Assembly (NCBI GenBank): GCA_030998015.1 | Contig: JARWMV010000245.1 | Coordinates: forward strand, 434,001-498,000 | Direction of reading: 5' to 3' | DNA: 64,000 bases | Source: Ceratorhiza oryzae-sativae | Taxonomy: Eukaryota > Basidiomycota > Agaricomycetes > Cantharellales > Ceratobasidiaceae | Shown here: positions 53,928 to 64,000 of the stretch, one piece after another | Position numbering within the stretch: the first letter of the stretch is position 1 | Layout: each line of letters opens with the position of its first letter | Position numbers and translations under genes: made by a program | The notes under the pieces: generated by a model | What the model saw: the letters and a program-made list of their open reading frames with translations, nothing else | What the model was told of the DNA's origin: nothing | The model's database searches: none

Positions 53928-56105
53928 TTATTGCTTCTCACTTGAGCCCCTCAACCATCTCATGACACCCTCTAATCCTTCGCTCCCAGCAATCAGCGCG
54001 CTCCCATGGCGCCCTTCGGGATCAAACGTAACGCCTTTGCGTACTCCATGGAACGAAGGTAACGACGTACGCGCTGCATGTGCAAAAAAAAACTTAGTAA
54101 ATGAGGAGGCTAGACAGGCTGAAGAAAATCTTACCTCCCCATCAATGATCGAGTCCTTCCCCCCGATAAAGAAAGCTGACCGACTGTGATCGCGCGCTGC
54201 AGGAATTTCCTCAAACCAAAGCGAATTTGCAGACCACTAATGTAAATCCCGGAACGATCAGCGTTGAGATACACCTTGGCCGAGGATCGGGTTGTCCTGG
54301 AATTGGTAACTTAAACTTACATCGAACTGGCGCTGAATGTGGTTCGCAACGCCGAGCTCCGTGCCGACAAAATATCTCATAAGAATATCCATGCCCTGAA
54401 CACAAGTTAGTGACGTCAAGATACTCAGCGATCAAGAACTCACGGTTGTCGGCCGTTTATAGACGAAGTTGTAGCAGACATCGCCCTCCCAGAGACAAAA
54501 GGTGACTGGATCAACGAAGCAATTGCGACGGAGCAGTTCAGGATACGCCTTGAGCATCCAGGCATGAGGTACGCTCCCACTAGAACGATGGAAGGATGAA
54601 TAATCAGCACGAGAACGAGCCAAACCGAGTAGAAGACGACTGCATACTTGGAATGGCTCATGAACGTAATGTTGTACTCGCTCGTTTTTTCGCCATCGGC
54701 TTGCGCCCAACCAAGATCTTGGAGCAGGTCTCGCAGCGAAGATACCAATTCGTGCTTGCTGAGTGACTCAAGATGACCTGGGTGTATTATCGATTGCGAG
54801 ATGTGCGGTTGCAAGGGAATAAGCACTGGTCGATTCGGAAACTCCCGAAGAATGCAGTTGATAAACATGGCATACTGCGCAGGACCGATACCAAGCCCAT
54901 GCATGAAAACAATGGGTTCTTGGGCCCATCCGACGATACTGCCGGCATGCGCAAGAAGTATCTAAACATGCGGATGAGAATTCATGTGATGACAGTGGAA
55001 GTTCTATTCACTTACTCGAGTTTTTCAAACTTCCCATGAACAACCCCAAATTTCGTTTTAGATGGGCTCGGAATGACAGGTTGGCTAGTGCAGTTACGGC
55101 GTAACAAATAGCCGGACGTCCGATAATGTCAATGGGATCCAAGGTCAGGCGAGGGGCTGCGCCGGTTTGAATTGGTTGGAGCGAGCAAGGTCGCCCTCTG
55201 AATGCAGCTTCGTCCCTGACCTCTTCTCTAGCATTTCCAAAGCCTCGCGGAGCACAAGCTCATTTGCAGGTCGCTTGATCGCATCGTCGTACGACGAATT
55301 GAAGCAAGACCAAGCCAACCAAGACAGCATGGCCTCTCTCGAGATGGACGACCATTCTACTTGTGGAACCTACAACACGGCATTTATCAGCTCGACGTAA
55401 GCAAATTCCTAGTCATCACCAACATACCAAGTACGAAGTCTCTGCCTAAAATCGACTGCACGCGGGTCGTCCCATTCCAATCGGTCAATGGCTTGCTGGG
55501 CTCCAGGTCGATCGCCAGCGGCTTCATCCTCGATATCCCGTCATCATCAGGTACGCGGGGGCCAATCCAGTCTGCAGTATACGAGTAAATAGGTTGCGCA
55601 GATGGTGTATGTCGTATTGCGGTAACGCAGAGGGCTTGGCCCGGAGTCTTTGGGCTACAATTAGGTGATATATACAAAATATAGTCTGGTAGCGTTCAGC
55701 CTGGGTATAGCTCCTAACAAATCATGGCACTTACTTCGATGTACAATATGTGAACAAAGCTAGCTCCCAATAGCTCATGGACAGTACATGCCGAGTCGCA
55801 GCGAGCCAGCCGACAGTAAAAATACTCAGAGGGGTGACTGCCCAAACAGGACCAACAATACAGAGCAAGGCAGCATAAAAAGACAGTTGGCGTTTCGGAA
55901 AGACTGTGGGCGAATTAGATATACATGGTTGTTCGACCATTCTTGAAGTATCCAGCCAGCGCAAAGCCCGGTAGAGGACAGGAAGAGCGGGTCGCCGAAC
56001 GAGTTCAACACAAAAAGGACGAATTGCAAATTGAAACCATGTGAATGTCCCTGAGCAGTCACCTGAGATGAGATCATCCCCATCGCTACTCTTCATAGTG
56101 AGCAT
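53928..56105 (-). CDS. Membrane-anchored alpha/beta hydrolase (frames disrupted)
   Basis: A fungal alpha/beta-hydrolase with N-terminal membrane helices. Near the 5' end: FYAALLCIVGPVWAVTPLS. Then KRPANELVLREALEMLEKRS, DPIDIIGRPAICYAV, the oxyanion-loop HG in FMHGLGIGPAQYAMF, a nucleophile region FMSHSK (Ser after the beta strand), CFVDPVTFCLWEGDVCYNFV, LMRYFVGTELGVANH, and the catalytic His near GRHGSAL, ending EGVMRWLRGSSEKQ at 53,928. At least two one-base slips occur: near 55,046-55,060 (expected KFGVVHGKFEKLE) and near 54,920-54,935 (GPK to EPIVFMHG). The start at 56,105 is uncertain. Substrate unknown. Either recent decay or base errors. Confidence 0.65.
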
Positions 56106-57402
56106 CTCGGTTGGAATCCTACGAAACGTCGGCGATCCGGAGTCCGCTTCCCAGCCTGGGCTAACTGAACCATTTTCCTACCTTTCGTGACTCAAAATTT
56201 ATTGATATTGGTCGAAAGCGGCGCATCTGCAGATGAAGTATACTCAAACCGCAACCGTCCCACGCTGCCCTGGTAGATCCATAGCCATTGCCCTCAATAC
56301 TATCTCATGGATTTTAACCACAGACTACGCAAGAATGATTATAACAGAAATTGCCGCTTGGCCGTACCATTGACTGCTCCTTCTACAGCCATTGATTATG
56401 TCAGTTCCGAGCGCTTGGTTTAGATATGTAAATTCCGTACACACTAATTTAGATCATAAAGAGCGAGCTAAAATGCTTCGTCGGTTGCAAATGAGCAAGC
56501 CAACGAATGGTTGGACCACGACCACAAGTGTCTGATGTATGCATAGGCACCCCACACAAAACGCCATTTCTAACTTCAACCATCGCTCCACCATTACACT
56601 CTGCATGGGCTGATTTACCTTTGCTGGCCGAAGCATGAATTATAGGCCACTATTTCTCTCGCTAACATAAAAAAATCTTATAAATATAAACTTAAGTGAA
56701 CAGTAGTGTCCAACTTCGTGTCTCTTCGAGCTGAACGATCAATTAAGAGCATTTATTTTTAAAAGTAGTGGTCGGCTTATACTTCGGGTCTCGGTTTGCA
56801 ACCCGGCGCCAAGCCTGACAGCTGTTTGCGATGTTCAATGGTGCTTGTTGGAGTTCAGGATGGCACTATTCATTTCAACGGTCTCAACGGTCTCAATGTG
56901 CTCATGAGCGCTCAATGGGTGTTGAATTGTTTTCGGGATGTGCTCTTTGGGATATCGAGGTTGCTGTTACTTTTACCTAAATTATCTTGAAGCACCCTGG
57001 TGGTCTTCAGCAAAGGCGCTAGGCTCTACGCTCATGATTATCTGCTTTATGTTGCTTTAATATGAAAATCCATCAAAATGTCAATCTCGGATTTCGAGTG
57101 GGTTGCAAGCGTGCGTGGTTAACTAGAAGCCTACTCCTGTGCCTTGTTCAGTTGGGGTAAAGGGTCAATTCGATTATAGATATTCTCTTATTGTCTCTTC
57201 CGCAACGCTAAAGCCGATTACTAGAGGGCAGGGCCCAGCAGAAACCTACATTGAGGGTGATTCCAGATTCGACTCACCAGTCATGTGACTCGGCCACAAG
57301 ATAAGATAACGATCGTTCCGAAAGTGCCCGGATAGGCAATAAGCCATTCCGAACTCTCACAGAAAACTTCCCCGACCTCCTTCAACAATTCTCGATCCAT
57401 CT
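56106..57402. other. Intergenic region, no gene seen
   Basis: 1.3 kb with AT-rich portions (56,650-56,770). Short ORFs of 60-65 codons only, not protein-like. Must contain the IDH1 promoter; a pyrimidine-rich stretch (CTTCCCCGACCTCC) precedes the start. A short tandem GGTCTCAA/CGGTCTCAATG repeat lies near 56,879-56,898. Confidence 0.4.
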
Positions 57403-59048
57403 ATGTTCCGTTCTGCGCTTTCTGTTGCGGCCAAGTCCCCCGTCCTCCGACCTTCGTCGCAGGTGAGTCGATTCCAACACCTATGTGCCTGATTACTTAA
57501 TCTCGAGCAAATCATAGACGATCCAGACACTACGACCTGCAACTACCCTTGCAGCTTACTACCCCAAGGTCTCGCGCCGTGTGAGTATATAAAAGTGTTA
57601 AAATGCGCTAATTGCGTTTCTGAACGACAACCATAGTTGCCGACCAAATATGGCGGAGTATACACGGTATGGATAACTATCCACACACCCGCTAATATGC
57701 TCACCAGTGACCCATACTTCAGGTCACATTAATCCCTGGTGATGGCATTGGCGCCGAAATAACCGACTCGGTCAAGGAGATCTTCGAGCATGTCAATGCC
57801 CCTATCGAGTGGGAACAGTACGATGTATCCGGACTCTCCTCCGCAGGCGAGAGCCTCTTCAAAGAAGCCATGGAGAGTCTGAAACGCAACAAAGTTGGTC
57901 TCAAGGGTACGTTGTGCCATTTCCCTCCTCATGCATCTCCTTTATCCCACCCCACGCCCAGGTATCCTCTACACGCCTATCGACCGCTCAGGACACAACT
58001 CTTGGAACGTCGCAATGCGCCAACAACTAGACATCTACGCATCCGTCGTTCTCTGCAAGTCCATTCGTGGATTCCCGACTCGTCACACAGGCGTCGACTT
58101 TGCGATCATCCGTGAGAATACTGAGGGTGAGTATGCTGGCCTCGAGCACCAGAGCTATCCAGGTGTGGTAGAAAGTCTCAAGGTCACGACCCGGGCCAAG
58201 TCGGAGCGTATCATCCGCTTTGCTTTTGATTTTGCCCTCAAGAACAACCGCAAGGTAGGTTCCGATCAGATCTCATTGTGGAGATCGCTGATCGGAATGT
58301 GGACACGCAGAAAGTTACTTGCGTACACAAGGCGAACATCATGAAACTCGGTGACGGTCTCTTTTTGAACACCTTCCGCCAGGTCGCGGAAGAGTACAAA
58401 TCTTCTGGGATCCAGTTCAATGACATGATTGTTGATAACACGTACGCATGATCTCCTATCCTTGCTATCGTTCATGATTGAGGCCTTGCGTTCAGATCTA
58501 TGCAACTGGTTGCCAAGCCTGGTCAATTCGACGTGATGGTTATGCCCAACTTGTACGGCGCGATTGTTTCAAACATTGGTGCCGCGCTCGTTGGTGGCCC
58601 AGGTATCGTCCCTGGATGCAACGTTGGTCGAGTGAGTCGGCCAAATTATGTATGCCCTTCGGACATACTTACATCCTGACCGTAGGAGTATGCTCTTTTC
58701 GAGCCCGGTTGCCGTCACGTCGCAAAGGATCTCATGGGTACCAACAAAGCCAACCCGGCTGCCATGATTCTTTCCGCGACCATGATGCTTAGGCACCTTG
58801 GGTATGCACGACGATTCCTATATGCACATGCTTCTGCTAATACGCTTAATTTTCCAAAGGCTTGAGTCTCTAGCTAATTCGATTGCCCAATCCACGTTCG
58901 ACGTCATCAATGAGGGCAAGGTTCGCACGGTCGATATGGGTGGTAAGTCTCCGTTGGCGCTTTTTATATGCTTGGCCAGCTGAGTTAATTCGCCTCAGGA
59001 TCCGCTACCACTAGCGACTTCACTGCCGCAGTTATCAAGGGGCTATAG
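57403..59048 (+). CDS. IDH1: NAD-isocitrate dehydrogenase, regulatory subunit 1
   Basis: Mitochondrial TCA-cycle enzyme subunit, oxidatively decarboxylating isocitrate with NAD+ as an Idh1/Idh2 octamer. Exon 1 (57,403..57,462) and exon 2 encode a basic, acid-free import sequence ([20 protein letters not shown]). Core motifs: [98 protein letters not shown] and [27 protein letters not shown] is typical of the regulatory Idh1 (gamma/beta) type rather than the catalytic Idh2. Exons are in phase with no disruption; about 370-380 residues, the usual length. Confidence 0.94.
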
Positions 59049-59200
59049 ATGTGGACTTTGCATGTATTATAGCTGTCTATTCTAGGATGTTCATTGCTAG
59101 ATTAAAATTCAATCTGGGTAGTCCAGAATAACAAACAACATCCAAGCCGAAAACAGGACATGCTACTCTACAACATATCTACCAAAACGACCATACGTTT

Positions 59201-60333
59201 CTATCTACGCTTGTTCGTCTTGCGTTTCTTTGCGCCAGTCTTTTCGACGCCAGAAGCGGCCGCAGCATCAGACGCCTCGGCTTCGGATGTATCCACACTT
59301 TGGTCCGCACCATTCTGCTGCGCCGGTTCGTCTGATTGCTTTTTGCCAGTAATCTTTGCAAGGACCGACTTGGCGAGCAGAGGAGCCCAAGTTGTACCGA
59401 TCGAGGGTGTGGGCAGAATTCCTTCATCAAAGAGTTGCTCACCCTCTTCGTCAATCTGCCAAGTTGTTCAGGTCAGCGACTTTCGCGATGCTAGCAGAAC
59501 CGTACCCACATGCCAAACGCTACCATCCCCATCGACTACGAACTCAATGGTCCTAACACGCTGCTGGTCCACGCCCATACCCATATTGTCCGCTGCGGCA
59601 GGAGTCGCTGGAATCCTAACCTTCCTCGAGCCCTCAACGGGAACCAGGCGTGGGCCCCATGCAGCAAGCTTTGCGCGGCTGACAAGGTCCCGGACACGCT
59701 CCAAGTCGCGCGAGTAATTCATTCGTTTGACTAGGAATTCGAGTCCGCATGAAAGAATGGTAAGGAAAACAAGGACTGTGCCAAGACCGGGGCGGAATCG
59801 GGAGTAGTAGTAGCCCGTGCCACGCCATTTGGGTACGCCATTTTTGTAGAAAAAGTTGTAGCTTTGGGTCAAAATGAGTGATGGGTCCGGTGACGGAGTG
59901 GTGGGACGTACCGTTCACGGCCTTCTGTGCTTTTGAGAATGGCGTTGACCTTGCCGAGGCGAGCATAACGTTCATGTGCGCCTTTTACACCTGGGTTCTA
60001 CGAGATAATACGTTAGGTGAAAGTCTCGAGACGACGCCTCGCAGCCGCACCTTGTCAGGATGAAGTTTGATACTGAGTTTCCTATACGCCTTGCTTATCG
60101 CCTCTTTTGGTGCCGTGTGCGGTATGTCTAGCCAAGAGTAAAAGGTCGTCCCAGGTCCTGCCGTTGCATCCATCGTTCAGCACCACATGCAACCAATAGA
60201 CACAACCAGCACACCCACCCTCGCTTGCCTCTATTTCGCTCACCAGGTCGAATATCTCATGGTCCTCTTTTGTCCATGCGAAGGCAGCCGTGATAATCAC
60301 AAAGAGAGTGCTCAGGTACAAGAGAGCTCGCAT
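59201..60333 (-). CDS. ERJ5: ER membrane J-protein (Erj5-like)
   Basis: A J-domain co-chaperone of the ER lumen. Start at 60,333 with a clear signal peptide (MRALLYLSTLFVIITAAFAW). The J domain reads TFYSWLDIPHTAPKEAISKA, then YRKLSIKLHPDK with the essential HPD, and continues RFARLGKVNAIL, RERYNFFYKNGVPKWRGTGY. A single membrane helix follows (LGTVLVFLTILSCGLEFLV), then a cytosolic part with RDLVSRAKLAAWGPRLV and a C-terminal Lys/Arg tail (GAKKRKTNKRR) ending at 59,201. The layout signal-J-TM-basic tail is that of yeast Erj5. Exon phases agree where checked. It is convergent with IDH1, 152 bp between stops. Confidence 0.85.
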
Positions 60334-61357
60334 GACGGCGGTCGGCTGGGAGAGTAAATTATATTGGAAATCCCGCGTGCCAGCAGATACATAGCGGAAG
60401 TCACGTGAGTAACAGATGGTCGTGTCGCATGAATGCAGACGTGTGAACTTTAGGTTTGGCCATCAACTCCCTCAGGCCATCCGGTGCGACCGACTCGCCT
60501 TCATCGAAAATGATAAGAATCTGATTTAATTTCAGCAGCTATGAGCCCCCTATCTCGTCATGCCTTCGTGGAAAATCAAAGAGCCCGCTACAATATGAGC
60601 GATGTGCTTCGCCTTTGACTGCAGTCGCGGTTGGTTCCCACAGGCCAAATTCAATTACTGGTTCGGGCATCAAAGTTAGTACGTTTGTTTTTTTTCTTGC
60701 TGTATATTAACAACACTTTACTCATACACGTATATACCTTAGTGTCTTCATGATGCAAATTCACTCTCAAGCCAAGAGTAAATGAAACACGGATCCTGAC
60801 GTGCCGATGAACAATTACCATGCAAATGGACACATCTAGATTTTGTTCATGTGGCACGTTTTACAGATTGACATCGGCAGCCGCAAGATTGTCGACTGGC
60901 TACAGCCAACTTCTCTGGCACACCACGGCCAGTGTCATCCATTCACTTAAAGGCGATAGCATACAATGTGAATACGACCTGTACGAGTTGTCCAAACGCG
61001 ACGCATGCTCGCATTGTATGAAGTAATGCTCTCTAGTGTATGCGCAGTGTCCCGCGCTATTCAAAGCCGCTATCACCCTCACAATCCAAGACCCCCGCTG
61101 AATCAGTGAACACCTACTACAAGCCGGACTCGCCAGACCCACTGTGGGGAGCATGGCTACGTCTCACAATCAAAGGATCACGCCAGCAACCAAATATGCT
61201 ATATTTTTTTGTCACGCTTTGTAGGTGCTGTGTTCGTCCAACCAAGCCTACTACAGTGTCGCACTATAGGTTACTAATGTGTATATATATCTACCGACAG
61301 ATCAAGAGCAGAATACCAAGGCTTACAAGACCACCACCGAGACTCACAAAATGCCCT
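60334..61357. other. Intergenic, no confident gene
   Basis: About 1 kb. Minus-strand frame near 60,440-60,540 reads QILIIFDEGESVAPDGLREL, which looks protein-like but has no start or neighbours to join. Otherwise AT-rich with short ORFs; the ERJ5 promoter must lie in the first part. Confidence 0.35.
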
Positions 61358-61929
61358 TCAAACCTTGGGTGCCCACAAGTCGTACAACTCCTTGTCTTTT
61401 GGGTCAAAACATGTGAATAACGCAGGATCCGAACGAATAGTGATCTTTTGCCGGTTGGTAAGTGGTTGTTGGACAGGAAGAGCAGACGCAGGAACAATGT
61501 CGGGCGTCGCAAGTGTCGAAGCGACGCTAGCCGCAGTCGGGCTCGCGTCAAACTACGCGTATAGGTAGACGGTCACTTCACATGCGACATGTCGGAATGA
61601 ACAAAAAGTGCTCACCTGACCAACCATGCCTCCTTGCCCAGCCCTTCGAGACCTCAACGAAGGCGCCAACGCACGCTCTACATCAAAAAAATAACGTTAG
61701 TTTACGCCATACATGGTCGCATGGAGCGCGAAAACACGCGAAAACAGACACCGAGACCTGGCTCACTCTGATCTTCAGAAATGACGCGAACCTCACCCGA
61801 CACGAGACTGAGGCTTCCAAAACGGCTGTCTGGCCTTGGTGCGGGAGTGGGCGTCTCAAACGCGAAGGAAGGCTCCTCGGTTCGCTCGTCACTGTGAAGT
61901 GTGGATGCTCGGGAAGTGGGGCGTGACAT
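61358..61929 (-). CDS. Small conserved-looking protein, unknown
   Basis: Three exons on the minus strand (start 61,929; introns near 61,700-61,775 and 61,560-61,615) give about 135 residues. N-terminal half: Ser/Thr/Pro-rich (MSRPTSRASTLHSDERTEEP, then FAFETPTPAPRPDSRFGSLS). Middle: RALAPSLRSRRAGQGGMVGQ. C-terminal: TNRQKITIRSDPALFTCFDP followed by KDKELYDLWAPKV. The last 30 residues look like the conserved core. I do not recognise the family. A further downstream exon cannot be excluded because GTTTGA at the stop could be read as a weak donor. Confidence 0.5.
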
Positions 61930-64000
61930 GAGGTTGTAGTTGGAACAAGAGTGGAACTTGGTCACGTGGAACTTTGCCATCCAGCTCGACCGGCAACCAT
62001 TGCACGCACCTCGCAGTGGATCCGTCATGAGCGACCTCGCAACTGTGCCCATTCCTAGGGTTCTGTTGAATGGAATAGCTAACGATTATGCATCATTAAT
62101 TAATGGGGATGCCAACTTGGAAAGTCACTTCTGCTGACTGGAACAGCAGATATTCCAGTCCAATGACGGGGGTTGCGAAATCCCCATGAATTTACCGTTG
62201 TCAAAATATACTCTGTGTGAATCTTTGGGTCTGTTCTGGAAGGCCCAACGAAGGGGTACTTCTATCCAATTATTATGGCCTTCGACCAACGTTGTGAAGC
62301 CCGCTCGCCTGGTCTGAATCTCGGCTCCAGCGAGGTGTTGGGGTGTCTGGTTGAGGACTGGCCTGTATTCGGGGCTTTCGATTCGACTGCAATGAACCAT
62401 AAATCACTACTATACCCAAAATCAAGTGCGTGCCCCCAAAAGGGGTTGTTCTAGGAGTGGATTTCACGAGACTCAATTGGCCGAATTGCCTCGCGAGTTT
62501 AGATGGAGCTACGTGGAGAAGTTATCTCAGTTGAGAGATCCACAAACTGAGTGTTCAATCAAGGAGATGGATACGAGGCTGTAAGATTGTGCGAGTCTTT
62601 TTGGCTAGCGAGGGTCATTGTGCACTAAAATGGTTCAGCAAAATGAGCCGTTACGAGCTGTAAGAACCGCAAACCTTCAATATATCGCAGGATGACTTCC
62701 CGAACAAATCCATATCACAAGATTCTAGCGACACTCACGTGGTAGAAGCCACCCCAAGCCACCCAGTTTCTCGCGTTCAAGCCTTGGGCTAGAGACACAA
62801 CCCTTGCAGAAGCCTCTCGAGTTTGGTCTGCTGACAAGGCTACGGTGAGAGTATGCGGTGTCCCACAGGCTATTCGAGGCTGTTCTCGTTCGCACCGCAG
62901 GCTATGAAGTGGCATTCCACTATGGACAGTTACCTTGATGGGCCAAGACGGTTTGGGATACGTCGATTCACTTGCTTTACTCGGACTCCGCTGAACCCCT
63001 GTTTGTCTACCGGAGCGCCCCGCCAGCCTCCGCAACAATATTCATTCCCCGCTGGGACAAGCGTCTGATCCCCCGCAATAGTGTCCTTGCGCACTGCCTT
63101 CTCCTCGAGGTTGGGGGTGCTCAAGATCCGTCGGTGACAGTGCCATCGATCATCCCCACGTTTGACCGACTTCTATCAGCTCTTCGTGAAACGCCCCCGA
63201 AAGAGGATGAATTTGTTCAATTTAGTCTATGATCACATGAAGCACTAGCAGGCGGCAGCCTCAAACATCAGCCTCCCGGGCGCCCGAATGACTTCCGCCC
63301 AATGCAATGTGGATAGCCTAGTTGCCGTAAATTCCCCCACGCAAACCACTTGACGTACTGAGTTCCCCCGCAGTTTGTTTTACCCCACACTCGACCCGTG
63401 CCTTGTTAGGACACGTAAATTAGAGTGTTGGCCCGCAAATCGTTGACGCCTTTTCACAAGATCCGTTGGGGGACGGCTGAGTGGGAATTGTGCAACGGGT
63501 GTTTTACGGCAAAAATACGGACGAGCGATGCTTGAAACGCTATTGGTCCATAACCGGTAAAATACGGAGCGAACCATTTCACATTGTAAAAATTGACATT
63601 CCTGATGCGAGTGGGATGTCGATACCCCTTTTTCTCTTTGGCAGTTCTTTCTCCATTCAGAAAGGCAGCGTTCTACCAAAGACTGAGTTGGCGAGGCCTT
63701 CTATTCGCTGTGTGATGGCCGCGCCACGTTTCTGTCGTCGCCTGGGCAGGTGCGACCATCTGATCTAATCTAAATTTTATCTGGGGCCAACTGCAGCATA
63801 CACAGTGTACTCGGGGGGCCTCTGTTGGCACTGGCGTATGATTCTGTGTATCTCAGAGCACCAGCGAGTGCTACCTACCAGTCACATGCGTCGGATCACC
63901 AACAAGTATCAAACTACAATTTATCTAATCGACATCTTCACAAAGGATCGAGGCGTCAGGCACCAAAGACCGCTCGCTCGCGCTGTTCGCGAGGCCTTAT
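61930..64000. other. Window end: no complete gene; one coding-like fragment
   Basis: 2 kb with no complete model. On the plus strand 62,966-63,232 a frame reads AEPLFVYRSAPPASATIFIP, RNSVLAHCLLLEVGG and IIPTFDRLLSALRETP, ending at a stop at 63,232. It has balanced amino-acid use and may be the last exon of a gene or a captured fragment. From 63,240 on I see nothing protein-like. Confidence 0.3.

Noticed and set aside
63380..63768. Two overlapping ORFs near the window end
   Set aside because: Short, with no recognisable motif and no splice partners; not distinguishable from chance.

Overview
This window looks like nuclear DNA of a filamentous basidiomycete. I see dense, short (about 50 nt) GT-AG introns in almost every gene, compact intergenic spaces, and single-copy eukaryotic housekeeping genes: RPL5, two GINS subunits, an AP-1 sigma adaptin, a Lag1-type ceramide synthase, NAD-isocitrate dehydrogenase and LEU1. 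Degenerate DNA transposons and Ty3-type retroelements lie between them. The style suggests an Agaricomycete, possibly Ceratobasidiaceae/Rhizoctonia; that placement is inference.

Left block (1-16 kb): Pkr1 V-ATPase assembly factor, Psf3 (GINS), a small mitochondrial-type protein, an RBM42-like RNA-binding protein, ribosomal protein uL18/RPL5, a UAA-family nucleotide-sugar transporter interrupted by a kinase-like segment, a Gfd2/YDR514C-like exonuclease, a long low-complexity protein, and a DHA1-type MFS transporter.

Centre (15.9-35.3 kb): a giant imperfect palindrome. The left arm (15,936-25,516) and right arm (25,774-35,326) are near-identical inverted copies around a 257 bp spacer. Each arm carries the 3' end of the MFS gene, a complete LEU1 gene, a DDE-transposase fragment, one LTR plus the 5' part of a Ty3-like element, and a 1.42 kb non-autonomous transposon inserted in gag. 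The spacer holds the single-copy gag zinc knuckle. The arms differ by small indels: LEU1 is open only in the left arm, and the MFS 3' end is open only in the right arm. A third, diverged scrap of the LEU1 3' end sits on the right border.

Right block (35.4-64 kb): a large CUE/UBA-tailed low-complexity protein, a HEI10/Zip3-like meiotic RING protein, a gene-poor stretch with a LINE relic and two copies of a dispersed repeat, a short-chain dehydrogenase, AP-1 sigma, ceramide synthase, Psf2 (GINS), a CCCH-type DEDDh RNA exonuclease, an unrecognised gene, an alpha/beta hydrolase, IDH1, an Erj5-like ER J-protein and a small unknown protein.

Many otherwise convincing genes need a 1-2 nt frame correction, several of them at short homopolymers. 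Consensus error therefore has to be weighed against real decay throughout. The exon models were built by eye from splice signals and reading frames; terminal exons are the least certain.
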